Source: Gemmobacter caeruleus (lineage in GTDB: Bacteria; Pseudomonadota; Alphaproteobacteria; Rhodobacterales; Rhodobacteraceae). Taken from it: a stretch of 64,000 bases of DNA. Both the position numbers and the translations under genes were made by a program. Each line of letters starts with the position of its first letter. The stretch's first letter is position 1. The stretch is from the NCBI RefSeq assembly GCF_008271655.1, contig NZ_VKKX01000011.1, positions 310,001 through 374,000 on the forward strand. The letters run 5' to 3'. Of this stretch, positions 17,504 through 27,281 are shown one piece after another. The notes beneath the pieces were generated by a model. It had not been told where the DNA came from. It saw only the letters and a program-made list of their open reading frames with translations, and did not search any database.

Positions 17504-18384
17504 GCCATATCGGCGCGGCCGGGATAGATCAGCCCTGCCGCGACCCACCAGCCGGGATATTCCGCGCGCAGGGTCTCGGCCGCGGCTTCGCCCTCGGCCT
17601 CTTTTGCGAAAAGCGCAAAACAGGTCGCGCCAGAGCCGGACATGCGGGCAAACAACGCGCCGGGAAGCGCCGTCAAGGCGGCGATCACCTGCCCGATCAC
17701 GGGTTGCAGCGTCAGGGCCGGCGGCTCCAGATCGTTGCGGGTTTCGCGGAGCCAGTCGGCCAGGGCGGCGGCGTCGATCCAGCCGGGCAGGGCCTCGGGC
17801 AAAGGCGGGTTTTCCTTTTGCGCCAAGGCCTTGAAGACAGCAGGTGTCGGCACCTCCACCCCTGGATTGGCCAGCACGACATGCAGTTCGGGCAGTGGCG
17901 CCAGCCAGTCGAGCTGTTCGCCGATCCCGCGCATCCGGGTCGGATGCGAGGCAAGGCAGACCGGCACATCCGCCCCAAGCGCCGCAATCTGCCGCGCCGC
18001 ATCTAGGGACATCGGCGCGATGCGCCCGGCCATGGCCTGAAGCCGCAGCACCGCCCGGATGGCGGCGGCGGCATCGGCCGATCCGCCACCGATCCCGCTG
18101 GCGGGGGGCAGGCGTTTCGTCAGTTCCAGCGCATAGGCCCGGTCGCCCGCGACCAGCCGCGCCGCGCGCAGCACCAGATTGTCGTCGCCGCCCGGCACCC
18201 CGTCGCCAAAGGGCCCGTCCACCGCCAGCGCCATCGCGGGCGCTTCGGTCGCGCGCAGCCCGTCACCGATGCCGGCGAAGACCACAAGCGAATCAAGCAA
18301 GTGATAGCCATCGTCGCGCTGCCCGGTCACATGCAGGCAGAGGTTGATCTTCGCATGCGCGAATTCAGTGATCGTTTTCAGCAT
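17479..18384 (-). CDS. ispE: 4-diphosphocytidyl-2-C-methyl-D-erythritol kinase
   Basis: A 301-residue GHMP kinase of the MEP isoprenoid pathway, phosphorylating CDP-methylerythritol. Seen: N-terminal [11 protein letters not shown], the ATP loop [15 protein letters not shown], and the third GHMP motif [12 protein letters not shown]. The start lies 20 bases inside the end of the TPR gene on the same strand, suggesting coupled translation. The 3' end overlaps the prenyl synthase gene on the other strand. Confidence 0.95.
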   Translation of the reverse strand: MLKTITEFAHAKINLCLHVTGQRDDGYHLLDSLVVFAGIGDGLRATEAPAMALAVDGPFGDGVPGGDDNLVLRAARLVAGDRAYALELTKRLPPASGIGGGSADAAAAIRAVLRLQAMAGRIAPMSLDAARQIAALGADVPVCLASHPTRMRGIGEQLDWLAPLPELHVVLANPGVEVPTPAVFKALAQKENPPLPEALPGWIDAAALADWLRETRNDLEPPALTLQPVIGQVIAALTALPGALFARMSGSGATCFALFAKEAEGEAAAETLRAEYPGWWVAAGLIYPGRADMAQLIRETT

Positions 18385-20116
18385 TCCGGGTTTCCAGCGG
18401 GGCGGCGCCTTCTTCGGCCAGCACCTTGTCGAGGCCCAGTTCCAGCTTGCGGCGGATGCGGGTGGCGTCCTTTTCCTCGGGGCCGTAGGACAGGGCGCGG
18501 CGCCACTGGAACCGCGCCTCGAGCTGGCGGCCGACGGCCCAGTAGATGTCGCCCAGATGATCGGTCACCACCGGGTCCACCGGCTCCATCATCGAGGCGC
18601 GTTCCATCGGCTCCACCGCGTCGGCATAGCGGCCCATGCGGAAATAGGCCCAGGCCAGGCTGTCGGTGATGGCGCCGGAATTGGGCTCCACCTCCACTGC
18701 GCGTTCAATGAGCTTGAGCGCCTCGTCCAGGTTGCGGTTCAGTTCCAGATAGCTGTAGCCGAGGTAATTGAGCGCCTGCGGCTGATCCGGGCTCAGCTCC
18801 AGCGCCTTGCGCAGGTCGGCCTCGGCCAGATCCCAGCGTTTCTGGCGTTCATGGCAGATGCCGCGGCTGAAAAACAGGCGCCAGTCATCCGCATTGGGCG
18901 TGTCGATCAGCGCGATCGCGGCGTCATAGGCCTTGGTCGCATCCTCGAAACGGTCCTGCCGGCGCAGCATGTCGCCATAGGTGACATGCACGACCCGCAG
19001 CTTCGGATAGGCCTTGGACAGCGCCTGCATCACCTCCAGCGCGGCATCGGGCTTGCCGGCGGCGACCAGTGTCTCGGCCCGGCCCAGCTCCGCCAGGTAA
19101 TGTTCCGGCGCCTCGCTGGAGACCTGGGCATAGGTTTCGGCCGCGAGATCCGGCTGGCCGTCGCCATTCAGCAGCGCTGCCGCCGTCAGCAGCGCCTCGG
19201 TGTGATCGGGGCGCAGAAAGGCGGTCGCGCGGCTGAGCAGCAGCGTATAGCCGCTATCGGCCTCGCCCCGCGTGGCGGAGGCCAAGGTGTAGAACACCTC
19301 GGCCATGCCCTGTTCGGGGGTCTGCACCATGGTCCAGGGCAGGGTTTCGCCATTTTGCAGCCGGGTGCGAAGCTCCTCGACCGCGACATCCTGACCGGGG
19401 GCAAATACCTCGTCCAGCAGGGCCAGCGCTTCGGGGTTGCGCTCCAGTTGGCTGAGGATCTGGACATGGGCCAGCACGACGCGGCGCAGCACGCGGGCGG
19501 CCTTGGCCTTGTCGCTGCTTAGTGCCTTGTCGGCGCCCTCGAAATCGCCGGCCATGCCGAGGGCGAGCGCCTGGTGATAGGCGCCGAAAATCTCGCGGCC
19601 GGGGGTCTTGGCGATCTTGTCAAAGGCGGCAACCGCCTCGCTGACCTGCCCCTCGCCGGCCTCGGCCCAGGCGGTGACCAGCGCATCCAGCAGCGCGCCG
19701 CCGCTGCGCCCTTCGGCCAGAAGCTGCTTGATCCCGGCGTAATCCTTGCGCCCGGCCGCATCGGTCAGCAGGGCGAGCGCGCCGACCTGGCTCTTGTCGC
19801 CCAGATCGGCCAGACCGCGCGCGGTCACCGCGGCGGCGGTGAAATCGCCGAGCCCCATGGCGCTGACCGTCGCGCCCTCCAGCAGGCGCGGGTTGGCCGG
19901 GTCGGCCTTCAGCGCCTCGGTGAACCAATGCGCAGCGGCGCGGTAATCGCCATTCGCGGCGGCGATGCGCGCGGCAAGATAGGCGCCGGCATTCATCGGT
20001 TCGGACACAGCGACGCTTTCCGCGGTCATGTCGCGGGCGGCCTCTTCGGCCCAGGCCAGCGGCGGCAGCAGGTTGAGCGCCAGACCAAGGGCGAGGGCGG
20101 GGCGGATGCGCGGCAT
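18365..20116 (-). CDS. Tetratricopeptide-repeat exported protein
   Basis: A 583-residue protein with a signal peptide (about 1-23, ending LAWA). Helical repeats run through most of it; the clearest TPR units are in the C-terminal third ([21 protein letters not shown]..., [20 protein letters not shown]..., [20 protein letters not shown]). It probably acts as a protein-interaction scaffold in the periplasm or outer envelope; the partner is unknown. It ends in the first codons of ispE. This gene between ETF-QO and ispE looks like an arrangement typical of the family. Confidence 0.88.
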   Translation of the reverse strand: MPRIRPALALGLALNLLPPLAWAEEAARDMTAESVAVSEPMNAGAYLAARIAAANGDYRAAAHWFTEALKADPANPRLLEGATVSAMGLGDFTAAAVTARGLADLGDKSQVGALALLTDAAGRKDYAGIKQLLAEGRSGGALLDALVTAWAEAGEGQVSEAVAAFDKIAKTPGREIFGAYHQALALGMAGDFEGADKALSSDKAKAARVLRRVVLAHVQILSQLERNPEALALLDEVFAPGQDVAVEELRTRLQNGETLPWTMVQTPEQGMAEVFYTLASATRGEADSGYTLLLSRATAFLRPDHTEALLTAAALLNGDGQPDLAAETYAQVSSEAPEHYLAELGRAETLVAAGKPDAALEVMQALSKAYPKLRVVHVTYGDMLRRQDRFEDATKAYDAAIALIDTPNADDWRLFFSRGICHERQKRWDLAEADLRKALELSPDQPQALNYLGYSYLELNRNLDEALKLIERAVEVEPNSGAITDSLAWAYFRMGRYADAVEPMERASMMEPVDPVVTDHLGDIYWAVGRQLEARFQWRRALSYGPEEKDATRIRRKLELGLDKVLAEEGAAPLETRNAENDH

Positions 20117-20222
20117 GGGGTTCTCCTGCGGTGTTCCCGCACCCTAAAGGCGGCACTGGCGCAACGCAATGCGGGGCGCCCCGAAGGACGCCCCGCCTGG
20201 GCACGTTGTCGCGCAGAGTTTA

Positions 20223-21866
20223 TCACATGTTGGGGTAGTTCGGCCCGTCGCCGCCCTGGGGCGTGGTCCAGTTGATGTTCTGCGACGGATCCTTGATGTC
20301 GCAGGTCTTGCAGTGGACGCAGTTCTGGAAGTTGATGCGGAAGGTCGCATCCTGGCCTTCGCCCAGCACTTCGTAGACGCCGGCGGGGCAGTAGCGTTGC
20401 GCCGGTTCGTCATATTCGGGAAGGTTGACGCGGATCGGCAGTGTCGGGTCTTTCAGCTTCAGATGCGCCGGCTGGTTTTCATCATGGTTGGTAAAGCTGA
20501 AAGCGACGTTGGTCAGCCGGTCGAAGGACAGCTTCCCGTCGGGTTTGGGATAGTCGATCTTCTTGAAGTCCTTGGCCTTGCCGGTTGCCGCCGCATCGGT
20601 CTTGCCATGTTTCAGCGTGCCGAACAGCGTCAGCCCGATCGTGTTCAGCCACATGTCGGCGCCGCCGCCCATCAGCGAGGCGACGAGGCCGAATTTCGAC
20701 CAGAGCGGCTTGACGTTGCGGACCTTCTTCAGATCCTTGCCGATCGCCCCCTCGCGCACTTCGGTTTCGTAGGTCGAAAGTTCGTCGCCCTCGCGGCCCG
20801 CCTGGATGGCCTCGAACGCGGCTTCGGCTGCCGCCTTGCCCGAGAGCATGGCGTTATGGTTGCCCTTGATCCGGGGCACGTTCACCATGCCGACCGAACA
20901 GCCCAGAAGCGCCACGCCCGGCGCAACCATCTTGGGCATGGACTGCCAGCCGCCCTCGCTGATCGCCCTTGCGCCATAGGCCACGCGTTTGCCGCCTGCC
21001 AGAAGTTCCGCCACCATCGGATGATGCTTGAAGCGCTGAAACTCCATATAGGGATAGAGATGCGGGTTTTCGTAGTTCAGGTGAACCACGAAGCCAACAT
21101 AGACCTGATTCCCTTCCAGATGGTAAATGAACGAGCCACCCCCGGCATTGCTGCCCAGCGGCCAGCCCATCGTATGGGTCACCGTGCCCTCGCGGTGCTT
21201 GGCGGGGTCGATCTCCCAGATCTCTTTCATGCCGATGCCGAATTTCTGCGGGCAATGACCCTTCGACAGATCGTATTTCGCGATCACCTCTTTCGACAGC
21301 GACCCGCGCACGCCCTCGGCCAGGAAGACATACTTGCCGCGCAGTTCCATCCCCGGTTCATAGGCCGGGCCGGGCTGGCCATCCTCGCCCAGGCCGAATT
21401 CGCCGGCGACGACGCCGACCACCCGGTCGCCCTCATAGACCAGTTGCGAACAGGACATGCCGGGGAAAATCTCGACCCCCAGCCCCTCGGCCACGCCCGC
21501 CATCCAGCGGCAGACATTCGCCATGGAGACGATGTATTTGCCGTGATTGTTCATGAAGGGCGGCATCGGCCAGTTCGGGATGCGCATCTGCCCGGCCGGG
21601 CCGAGGACATAGAAATTGTCCTCCTTCACCTCGGTCTTGACCGGCGCGTCCATCGACCGCCAGTCCGGCAGCAGTGCGTCCAGGCCGCAGGTATCCAGCA
21701 CCGCCCCGGAAAGGATATGTGCGCCGACCTCGGAGCCCTTTTCCAGCAGCACGACGTTCAGATCGGGGTCGAGCTGTTTCAGGCGGATCGCTGCGGAGAG
21801 ACCCGCAGGCCCCCCGCCCACGATCACGACATCATATTCCATGCTCTCGCGTTCGATCCCGCTCAT
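20223..21866 (-). CDS. Electron transfer flavoprotein-ubiquinone oxidoreductase
   Basis: A 547-residue membrane-associated flavo-iron-sulfur enzyme passing electrons from ETF to ubiquinone during fatty and amino acid oxidation. The FAD motif VVIVGGGPAGLSAA is at the N-terminus. The C-terminal 4Fe-4S domain has CPAGVYEV followed by NCVHCKTCDIKDP, supplying the four cysteines, and ends PNYPNM. I chose the ATG at 21866 (MSGIERESMEYD), with an AAGGA stretch upstream. No ETF alpha/beta genes lie in this window. Confidence 0.96.
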   Translation of the reverse strand: MSGIERESMEYDVVIVGGGPAGLSAAIRLKQLDPDLNVVLLEKGSEVGAHILSGAVLDTCGLDALLPDWRSMDAPVKTEVKEDNFYVLGPAGQMRIPNWPMPPFMNNHGKYIVSMANVCRWMAGVAEGLGVEIFPGMSCSQLVYEGDRVVGVVAGEFGLGEDGQPGPAYEPGMELRGKYVFLAEGVRGSLSKEVIAKYDLSKGHCPQKFGIGMKEIWEIDPAKHREGTVTHTMGWPLGSNAGGGSFIYHLEGNQVYVGFVVHLNYENPHLYPYMEFQRFKHHPMVAELLAGGKRVAYGARAISEGGWQSMPKMVAPGVALLGCSVGMVNVPRIKGNHNAMLSGKAAAEAAFEAIQAGREGDELSTYETEVREGAIGKDLKKVRNVKPLWSKFGLVASLMGGGADMWLNTIGLTLFGTLKHGKTDAAATGKAKDFKKIDYPKPDGKLSFDRLTNVAFSFTNHDENQPAHLKLKDPTLPIRVNLPEYDEPAQRYCPAGVYEVLGEGQDATFRINFQNCVHCKTCDIKDPSQNINWTTPQGGDGPNYPNM

Positions 21867-22141
21867 CCCTTGATCCTTTTCCTGCCTTGCCGCGCGCTGC
21901 TGGGTGCGCAAGTTCTGTGCCGCAAGGGAAGCCCGGCGTCAATCATGACGCAACATCAAAACGCCGCATTGCGGCATAGGCGTAATATTCTTTCGGGCAT
22001 CATGCCGCTGGCAGGCGGCAAGATGCCGTTTTGGCACCACGCCCCCTTGCAATTATGCGGGCTCTCGGGTCAGTTGCGGGAAACATGCACGAAAGTCATG
22101 GTCCCCGCGGGCCGTGGCTTTGCTTTTTTCGTGGAAGACCG

Positions 22142-22612
22142 ATGGAAAAGATTCCGATGACCCGTGCGGGCCATGTCTCGCTGGATGAAGAGCTGAAGCG
22201 CCTGAAATCGGTGGAACGTCCCGCCGTGATCCAGGCCATTGCCGAGGCGCGCGAACTGGGCGACCTGTCGGAAAACGCGGAATACCATTCGGCGCGCGAG
22301 AAGCAGAGCTTCATCGAGGGGCGCATCAAGGAACTGGAAGGCATCCTGTCGCTGGCCGAGGTGATCGACCCCGAACGCCTGTCGGGGCCGATCAAGTTCG
22401 GCGCCACGGTGACGCTGGTGGACGAGGATACCGACGAGGAAAAGACCTATCAGATCGTCGGCGAGGTCGAGGCCGATCTGGAGCGCGGGCTGCTCAACAT
22501 CAAGTCGCCGCTGGCGCGGGCGCTGATCGGCAAGGACGAGGGTGACAGTGTCGAGGTGAAGACCCCCGGCGGGGATCGCAGTTTCGAAGTGTTGAGCATT
22601 CGCTACATCTGA
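22142..22612 (+). CDS. greA: Transcription elongation factor GreA
   Basis: A 156-residue RNA polymerase cofactor that stimulates cleavage of backtracked RNA. The N-terminal coiled coil ([16 protein letters not shown]... to about 75) carries the acidic tip [15 protein letters not shown], and the C-terminal domain has the FKBP-like [12 protein letters not shown] and [13 protein letters not shown] chose the ATG at 22142 ([10 protein letters not shown]) for standard length. The 275 bases upstream, shared with the divergent ETF-QO gene, show small palindromes but no promoter I can defend. Confidence 0.96.
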   Translation: MEKIPMTRAGHVSLDEELKRLKSVERPAVIQAIAEARELGDLSENAEYHSAREKQSFIEGRIKELEGILSLAEVIDPERLSGPIKFGATVTLVDEDTDEEKTYQIVGEVEADLERGLLNIKSPLARALIGKDEGDSVEVKTPGGDRSFEVLSIRYI

Positions 22613-22629
22613 CGCGAGAGGAGGCCGCC

Positions 22630-23625
22630 ATGCCCGATTCTCAGCAAGGCAAGATCGTGACGCCGCAGGCTTCGCCGCCGGCGCAGCCGGAATTGCGGTC
22701 GAGCCGGACCGAAATGGTCGCCTCGGCGCTCAGCGTGATCTGGCTGGTGGCGGTGGCGGCCTATATCTTTGTCGCGCCCGAGGGCGTGGGCACGCTGGGC
22801 CTGGTGATGACGCTGATGATGGTGTTCCTGCCCATTGCGGTGATCTGGGTGGCGGTGACCACGCTGCGGTCGGTGCAGGAGCTGCGGGCCGAGGCCGCGC
22901 GGCTGCAATCGACGGTGGAGACGATGCGCGCGACCTGGGTGCAGAGTCAGGTGCAGCCCTCGGTCGAGAAGAAGCTGGAGGAGATCGAGCGCTCGGCCCG
23001 GACGACCGAGACGGTTCTGGCGACATTTACCTCGCGGCGCGATACCTCGCTGGCGGCGGGGGGCGAGCGCAAGCCCGCGCTGGCGGGCCGGCCGGCGACG
23101 GTGGATGACCAGCCGGCGCTGGCCCTGGGCACCCCGGCCGAAGACCTGCGCCCGCCGCTGTCGATCGCGGATTTCGTGCGCGCGCTGCAATTCCCCGAAA
23201 GCCCCGAAGACAAGGAAGGGTTTCGCGCGTTGCGGCTGGCGCTGGAGGACCGCAAGGTTGCCAAGCTGATCCGGGCCGCGCAGGACGTGCTGACGCTGCT
23301 GGCGCAGGAGGGCATCTATATGGATGACCTCAAGCCCGATCGCGCCCGGCCCGAATTGTGGCGCAGCTTCGCCGAAGGCGCGCGGGGCGGGGCGGTGTCG
23401 GGGCTGGGCGGTATTCGCGACCGGTCCTCGCTGGCGCTGACGGCGGGGCGGATGCGCGAGGATCCGGTGTTTCGCGATGCGGCGCATCACTTCCTGCGCA
23501 CCTTCGACAAGACCTTTGCCGAGTTCGAGAAGAATGCGAGCGATGCGGAGCTGATCGCGCTGGCCGACAGCCGCACGGCGCGGGCCTTCATGCTGTTTGG
23601 CCGCGTGGCCGGGGTGTTCGACTGA
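22630..23625 (+). CDS. Two-TM membrane protein of unknown function
   Basis: A 331-residue protein beginning 17 bases after greA on the same strand, so probably cotranscribed. Two TM segments (about 30-49 and 54-77) are followed by a coiled coil (about 80-130, rich in E, R, Q) and a soluble C-terminal domain of roughly 160 residues (SIADFVRALQFPESPEDKEG... to FMLFGRVAGVFD). I recognise no named family; it looks like a conserved hypothetical of the Rhodobacteraceae. Its place after greA may suggest a link to transcription or stress, but that is only inference. Confidence 0.8.
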   Translation: MPDSQQGKIVTPQASPPAQPELRSSRTEMVASALSVIWLVAVAAYIFVAPEGVGTLGLVMTLMMVFLPIAVIWVAVTTLRSVQELRAEAARLQSTVETMRATWVQSQVQPSVEKKLEEIERSARTTETVLATFTSRRDTSLAAGGERKPALAGRPATVDDQPALALGTPAEDLRPPLSIADFVRALQFPESPEDKEGFRALRLALEDRKVAKLIRAAQDVLTLLAQEGIYMDDLKPDRARPELWRSFAEGARGGAVSGLGGIRDRSSLALTAGRMREDPVFRDAAHHFLRTFDKTFAEFEKNASDAELIALADSRTARAFMLFGRVAGVFD

Positions 23626-23693
23626 GCCGCCGCGCTGCCTTGCAGGGCTTTTGAAGCGGAGCGCGCTGGCGCGCGCGGGTCTTTCCTCTCGGT

Positions 23694-23757
23694 CTTTCCC
23701 TGGCGGGAAAGCCCTCGGGTCTGCCTCCGGCGGGAGTATTTCGGGCAAGAAGCAAGG
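23694..23757. repeat. Hairpin plus a Rhodobacteraceae-type intergenic element
   Basis: Between two converging genes: CTTTCCC-TGGC-GGGAAAG hairpin (23694-23711), followed by GCCTCCGGCGGGAGTATTTC and GGGCAAGAAGCAA (about 23723-23757). From memory, very similar GCCTCCGGCGGGnnTATTT...AAGAAG stretches recur at gene ends in Rhodobacteraceae genomes. Only one copy is in this window, so its repeat status is recalled, not shown. Confidence 0.4.
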
Positions 23758-23763
23758 CCGGGA

Positions 23764-25146
23764 TCAGACGGGTTCGGCGGTCAGCCAGACGCCGCCTTCG
23801 GGGCGCAGGGTCAGGATCATCACGGGTTTCGGATCGCGCCCGGGCAGGGCGGTGAAGCGGAAGCGGGCCAGCAGGGTGGCGAGGATGATCACCGCCTCTT
23901 GCAGGGCGAACTGGGCGCCGATGCAGATACGGGGGCCGTCGCCGAAGGGAAGCCAAGTGTAGCGCGCCGGGCGGGGGCCGAGAAAGCGATCGGGGCGAAA
24001 GCGATCAGGATCGGGCCAATACGCATGGTGGCGATGCAGGGCGTAGATCGGCAGGATCACGGTATCGCCGCGGCGCACCTCGCGGCCGCAGAGCCGGTCT
24101 TCGGTGGTGGCGCTGCGCGAGAGAAAGGCGGCGGGCGGGTAGAGGCGCAGGGTTTCCTCGATCAGCGCGCGGCAGATCGGCAAGGCGGGCAGGTCGGCGG
24201 CGGTGGCGGCGCGGCTGTGCAGCACGGCCCGGGCCTCGTGCCGGGCGCGTTCCTGTTCGGCTGGGTCGAAGGCGCAGAGATAGAGCGCCCAGGCAAGGGT
24301 CAGCGCGGTGGTCTCGTGCCCGGCGACTATGAAGGTCAGCAGGTTGTCGCGCAGTTCCGAGGTGGACATGCGGCGGCGGGTTTCGGGGTCTTCGCCGGCC
24401 AGCAGCAGATCGAGCAGGTCGGGGAGGGGGCTGGGCCCGGCGGCGCGGCGGCGTTCGATCGCCGCATCGGCCATGTGTTGCATCGCCTTGATCCCCTGCC
24501 CGCCGAACAGGCGGCCCGGACGCGGCACCCAGCCCGGCAGCCCCAGCAGATCGAGCAGCGAGAGCCGGGCGGTGCCGGCGATATAGGCGTCAATCGCGCG
24601 ATGCACCGCAGCGCGGTCGAATGTGGTGCGATCCGCGCCGGCGCCGGTGCCCGCAAGGGTGACATCGGAGATGACCTCGAAGGTCGTGGCGACCATCTCG
24701 TCAAAGAGGTTGATCGCGCGCGGGCCGGCGGCGGCCACCCGCTCTGCCGCGCGTTCGGCCGCCGCCGTCATCACCGGGCCGAGCGCCGCGACATGGCGTT
24801 GCGCGAAGGCCGGCGCCGCGGCGCGACGCTGCCAGCGCCAATGCGCGCCCTCGGCCACGAACAGGCTGTCGCCGATGGCGGGTTCCAGGATCAGCCGTGT
24901 TGCCAGCGATTTGGGGTAGGCGTCCACGTTTTCGCGCAGCACGCGGTGCAGGGCTTCGGGGTTCATCACCATATGCCAGCGGCGGCCAGTGCGACCGGAG
25001 AGGATCGGCGCATGGGTGGCGATTTCGGGGATCAGCTCCAGCACATTGCGTCGGCCCGCGCGCAGCGAGCCCAAAAGGCCGAGCGGCGCGGTGGCCAACG
25101 GCACCCGCACGGGGCAGCGGGCGGGAAGGGCGGGGGCCTTGTCCAT
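23764..25146 (-). CDS. Cytochrome P450
   Basis: A 460-residue heme monooxygenase with no TM anchor. Seen: I-helix oxygen-binding AGHETTALT, K-helix ExxR in EETLRLYPPA, and the heme loop FGDGPRICIG with ligand C408. Length and motifs resemble the bacterial CYP102-like/fatty-acid or terpenoid class, but the substrate is unknown. No ferredoxin or reductase gene lies beside it, so electrons must come from elsewhere. It converges on the two-TM protein and is divergent from a lipoprotein gene. Confidence 0.92.
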   Translation of the reverse strand: MDKAPALPARCPVRVPLATAPLGLLGSLRAGRRNVLELIPEIATHAPILSGRTGRRWHMVMNPEALHRVLRENVDAYPKSLATRLILEPAIGDSLFVAEGAHWRWQRRAAAPAFAQRHVAALGPVMTAAAERAAERVAAAGPRAINLFDEMVATTFEVISDVTLAGTGAGADRTTFDRAAVHRAIDAYIAGTARLSLLDLLGLPGWVPRPGRLFGGQGIKAMQHMADAAIERRRAAGPSPLPDLLDLLLAGEDPETRRRMSTSELRDNLLTFIVAGHETTALTLAWALYLCAFDPAEQERARHEARAVLHSRAATAADLPALPICRALIEETLRLYPPAAFLSRSATTEDRLCGREVRRGDTVILPIYALHRHHAYWPDPDRFRPDRFLGPRPARYTWLPFGDGPRICIGAQFALQEAVIILATLLARFRFTALPGRDPKPVMILTLRPEGGVWLTAEPV

Positions 25147-25247
25147 CCTGCCACGATAGCGCGGCGGTGGCGTCGGGCAAGGGGGGATGATTGCGCGGCG
25201 CCGACGGGGCGGCTATGGCTGGGCGGTCGAGTTACGGGAGCCCGCCG

Positions 25248-25841
25248 ATGCGCCGCCTTGCCCTGATCTGCCTTTTGCCGCTGCTGGCCGCCTGCGGGCG
25301 CAACGATCTGGCCGATCCGCCCGCCGATCTGGGGGATTTCGTGCTGGGGCATAATGTGGTGGTGGCCGACAAGGCGCAGAAGGTGCCGATCTCGCGCAGT
25401 GCGACGCCCGACGAATGGGAGGCGGCGATGCGCAAGGCGGTGGATGACCGTTTCGGGCGCTATGACGGGAATCGCATCTACAATCTCGGGATTTCGGTCG
25501 ATGCCTATGCGCTGGCGCCGCCGGGCATTCCGGTGATCGCGGCGCCGAAATCGGTGCTGGTGGTGACTGCGAACCTCTGGGACGACGCGCGGCAGCAAAA
25601 GCTCAATGAAACGGGCGAGCAGTTCACCGTCTTTGAAAATCTCGATGGGGCGAATGTGATCGGCTCGGGGCTGACCAAGACGCGCGAGCAGCAGATGGAG
25701 GCGCTGTCCTTCAACGCGGTGAAGGCGGTGGAGGGCTGGCTGCGTAAACATCCCGACTGGTTCGGCCTGCCGGCGGCGGGCGCGGCGGTCAAAGCCGGGG
25801 CCGTGCCGGAGGCGGCCGAACTCGCGGCGGCGGCGAAGTGA
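25248..25841 (+). CDS. Predicted lipoprotein of unknown function
   Basis: A 197-residue exported protein with a lipobox LLAAC (Cys16), then a region of about 170 residues with VAPISRSATPDEWEAAM-like and YNLGISVDAYALAPPG stretches suggesting a mixed alpha/beta fold, and an Ala-rich tail. I do not recognise a named family. The ATG at 25248 has GGGAG upstream. The -35 of the tuf promoter begins four bases after its stop codon. Confidence 0.75.
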   Translation: MRRLALICLLPLLAACGRNDLADPPADLGDFVLGHNVVVADKAQKVPISRSATPDEWEAAMRKAVDDRFGRYDGNRIYNLGISVDAYALAPPGIPVIAAPKSVLVVTANLWDDARQQKLNETGEQFTVFENLDGANVIGSGLTKTREQQMEALSFNAVKAVEGWLRKHPDWFGLPAAGAAVKAGAVPEAAELAAAAK

Positions 25842-25844
25842 GGC

Positions 25845-25873
25845 TTGATTTTCCCCGATTTCATGGCTAAGTC
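25845..25873 (+). promoter_or_regulatory. Promoter of the first tuf gene
   Basis: TTGATT, 17 bases, TAAGTC. The expected transcription start falls in a near-palindrome CCCTGTCTAGATAGGG (25877-25892), followed by a GC-rich leader hairpin (about 25891-25911). C occupies the -7 position. Confidence 0.68.
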
Positions 25874-25930
25874 GCGCCCTGTCTAGATAGGGTCCGGGCG
25901 TGCCGGGCCCCCCAATCCGCGAGGGCCACG

Positions 25931-27106
25931 ATGGCAAAGGCAAAGTTTGAACGGAACAAACCGCACGTCAACATTGGCACGATCGGCCACGTTGACCACG
26001 GGAAGACGACGCTGACGGCGGCGATCACGAAGTATTTCGGCGAATTCCGCGCCTATGACCAGATCGACGGCGCGCCGGAAGAGCGTGCTCGTGGCATCAC
26101 GATCTCGACCGCCCACGTGGAATACGAGTCGGAATCGCGTCACTATGCGCATGTCGACTGCCCCGGCCACGCGGACTATGTGAAGAACATGATCACGGGT
26201 GCCGCGCAGATGGACGGCGCGATCCTGGTGGTTTCGGCCGCTGACGGCCCGATGCCGCAAACCCGCGAGCACATCCTGCTGGGTCGCCAGGTGGGCATCC
26301 CCTACATGGTGGTGTTCATGAACAAGGTGGACCAGGTCGATGACCCGGAGCTGCTGGAACTCGTGGAAATGGAAATCCGCGAACTGCTGTCGTCCTACGA
26401 CTACCCGGGCGATGACATTCCGATCATCAAGGGTTCGGCCCTGGCGGCGATGAACGGCACCGACAAGGAAATCGGCGAGGACGCGATCCGCGCGCTGATC
26501 GCGGCGGTGGACGAATACATCCCGACCCCGGCGCGCGCCGTTGACCAGCCCTTCCTGATGCCGGTCGAGGACGTGTTCTCGATCTCGGGTCGTGGCACCG
26601 TGGCGACCGGCCGTATCGAGCGCGGCGTGGTGAAGGTTGGTGAAGAACTGGAAATCGTCGGCATCCGTCCGTCGAAGAAGACCGTCTGCACCGGCGTCGA
26701 GATGTTCCGCAAGCTGCTGGATCAGGGCGAAGCGGGCGACAACGTGGGTCTGCTGCTGCGCGGCGTGGACCGTGACGGGATCGAGCGCGGCCAGGTGCTG
26801 TGCAAGCCCGGTTCGGTGAAGCCGCACACGAAGTTCGAGGCCGAGGCCTATATCCTGACCAAGGAAGAAGGCGGCCGTCACACCCCGTTCTTCGCGAACT
26901 ACCGTCCGCAGTTCTACTTCCGCACGACCGACGTGACCGGGACCGTTGAGCTGCCGGAAGGCACCGAGATGGTGATGCCGGGCGACAACCTGAAGTTCAA
27001 CGTGTCGCTGATCGCGCCGATCGCAATGGAAGAGAAGCTGCGCTTCGCCATCCGCGAAGGCGGCCGCACCGTCGGCGCCGGCGTCGTGTCGAAGATCATC
27101 GAGTGA
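25931..27106 (+). CDS. tuf: Elongation factor Tu, copy 1
   Basis: A 391-residue GTPase delivering aminoacyl-tRNA to the ribosome. G1 GHVDHGKT (19-26), G3 DCPGH, G4 NKVD and G5 GSAL are all present. The protein is identical to the copy at 47865; I counted about eight synonymous base differences by eye. Unlike that copy it stands alone with its own promoter, outside the str operon, directly before the glyoxalase gene. Its final codons are partly repeated in tandem just downstream. Confidence 0.98.
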   Translation: MAKAKFERNKPHVNIGTIGHVDHGKTTLTAAITKYFGEFRAYDQIDGAPEERARGITISTAHVEYESESRHYAHVDCPGHADYVKNMITGAAQMDGAILVVSAADGPMPQTREHILLGRQVGIPYMVVFMNKVDQVDDPELLELVEMEIRELLSSYDYPGDDIPIIKGSALAAMNGTDKEIGEDAIRALIAAVDEYIPTPARAVDQPFLMPVEDVFSISGRGTVATGRIERGVVKVGEELEIVGIRPSKKTVCTGVEMFRKLLDQGEAGDNVGLLLRGVDRDGIERGQVLCKPGSVKPHTKFEAEAYILTKEEGGRHTPFFANYRPQFYFRTTDVTGTVELPEGTEMVMPGDNLKFNVSLIAPIAMEEKLRFAIREGGRTVGAGVVSKIIE

Positions 27107-27179
27107 TGATCCCGAGACGCGCCCGCAACGGTGTGTCGAAGATCATCGAATGATGATCCCGAGACACGCCAGCAAAGGT
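27086..27179 (+). repeat. 47-base tandem duplication of the tuf 3' end
   Basis: Unit 1 (27086-27132) covers the last codons of tuf, the stop and 26 following bases; unit 2 (27133-27179) repeats it with a few substitutions, including a second VSKIIE-stop remnant. A third copy starts (GTGTC) and breaks off. The tuf copy at 47865 has no such duplication. Confidence 0.85.
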
Positions 27180-27196
27180 GTGTCCCGCGTGAAAGG

Positions 27197-27223
27197 AAAG
27201 GCCGCCCCCCGGGGCGGCCTTTT
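27197..27223 (+). terminator. Rho-independent terminator after tuf copy 1
   Basis: AAAGGCCGCCCC and its complement around a tight CC turn, followed by TT. Nearly the same hairpin ends the second tuf gene (49075-49106). Confidence 0.88.
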
Positions 27224-27244
27224 CCATTCCCCCCCGCGCAACAG

Positions 27245-27267
27245 CCGATCCTTCGACGAAGGATCGG
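27245..27267. repeat. Palindrome CCGATCCTTC-GAC-GAAGGATCGG
   Basis: A perfect 10-base-pair inverted repeat with core TTCGACGAA, followed by a run of 12 G and preceded by a run of 7 C, which could lengthen the stem. The same element follows the second tuf, and a relative lies between rpoB and rpoC. Confidence 0.8.
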
Positions 27268-27281
27268 GGGGGGGGGGCGGG

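Noticed and set aside
27266-27277. Runs of 12 G after both tuf genes as possible sequencing artefact or phase-variable tract
   Set aside because: Both copies have the same count and lie outside coding sequence, so neither error nor phase variation is indicated; raw reads would still be worth a look.
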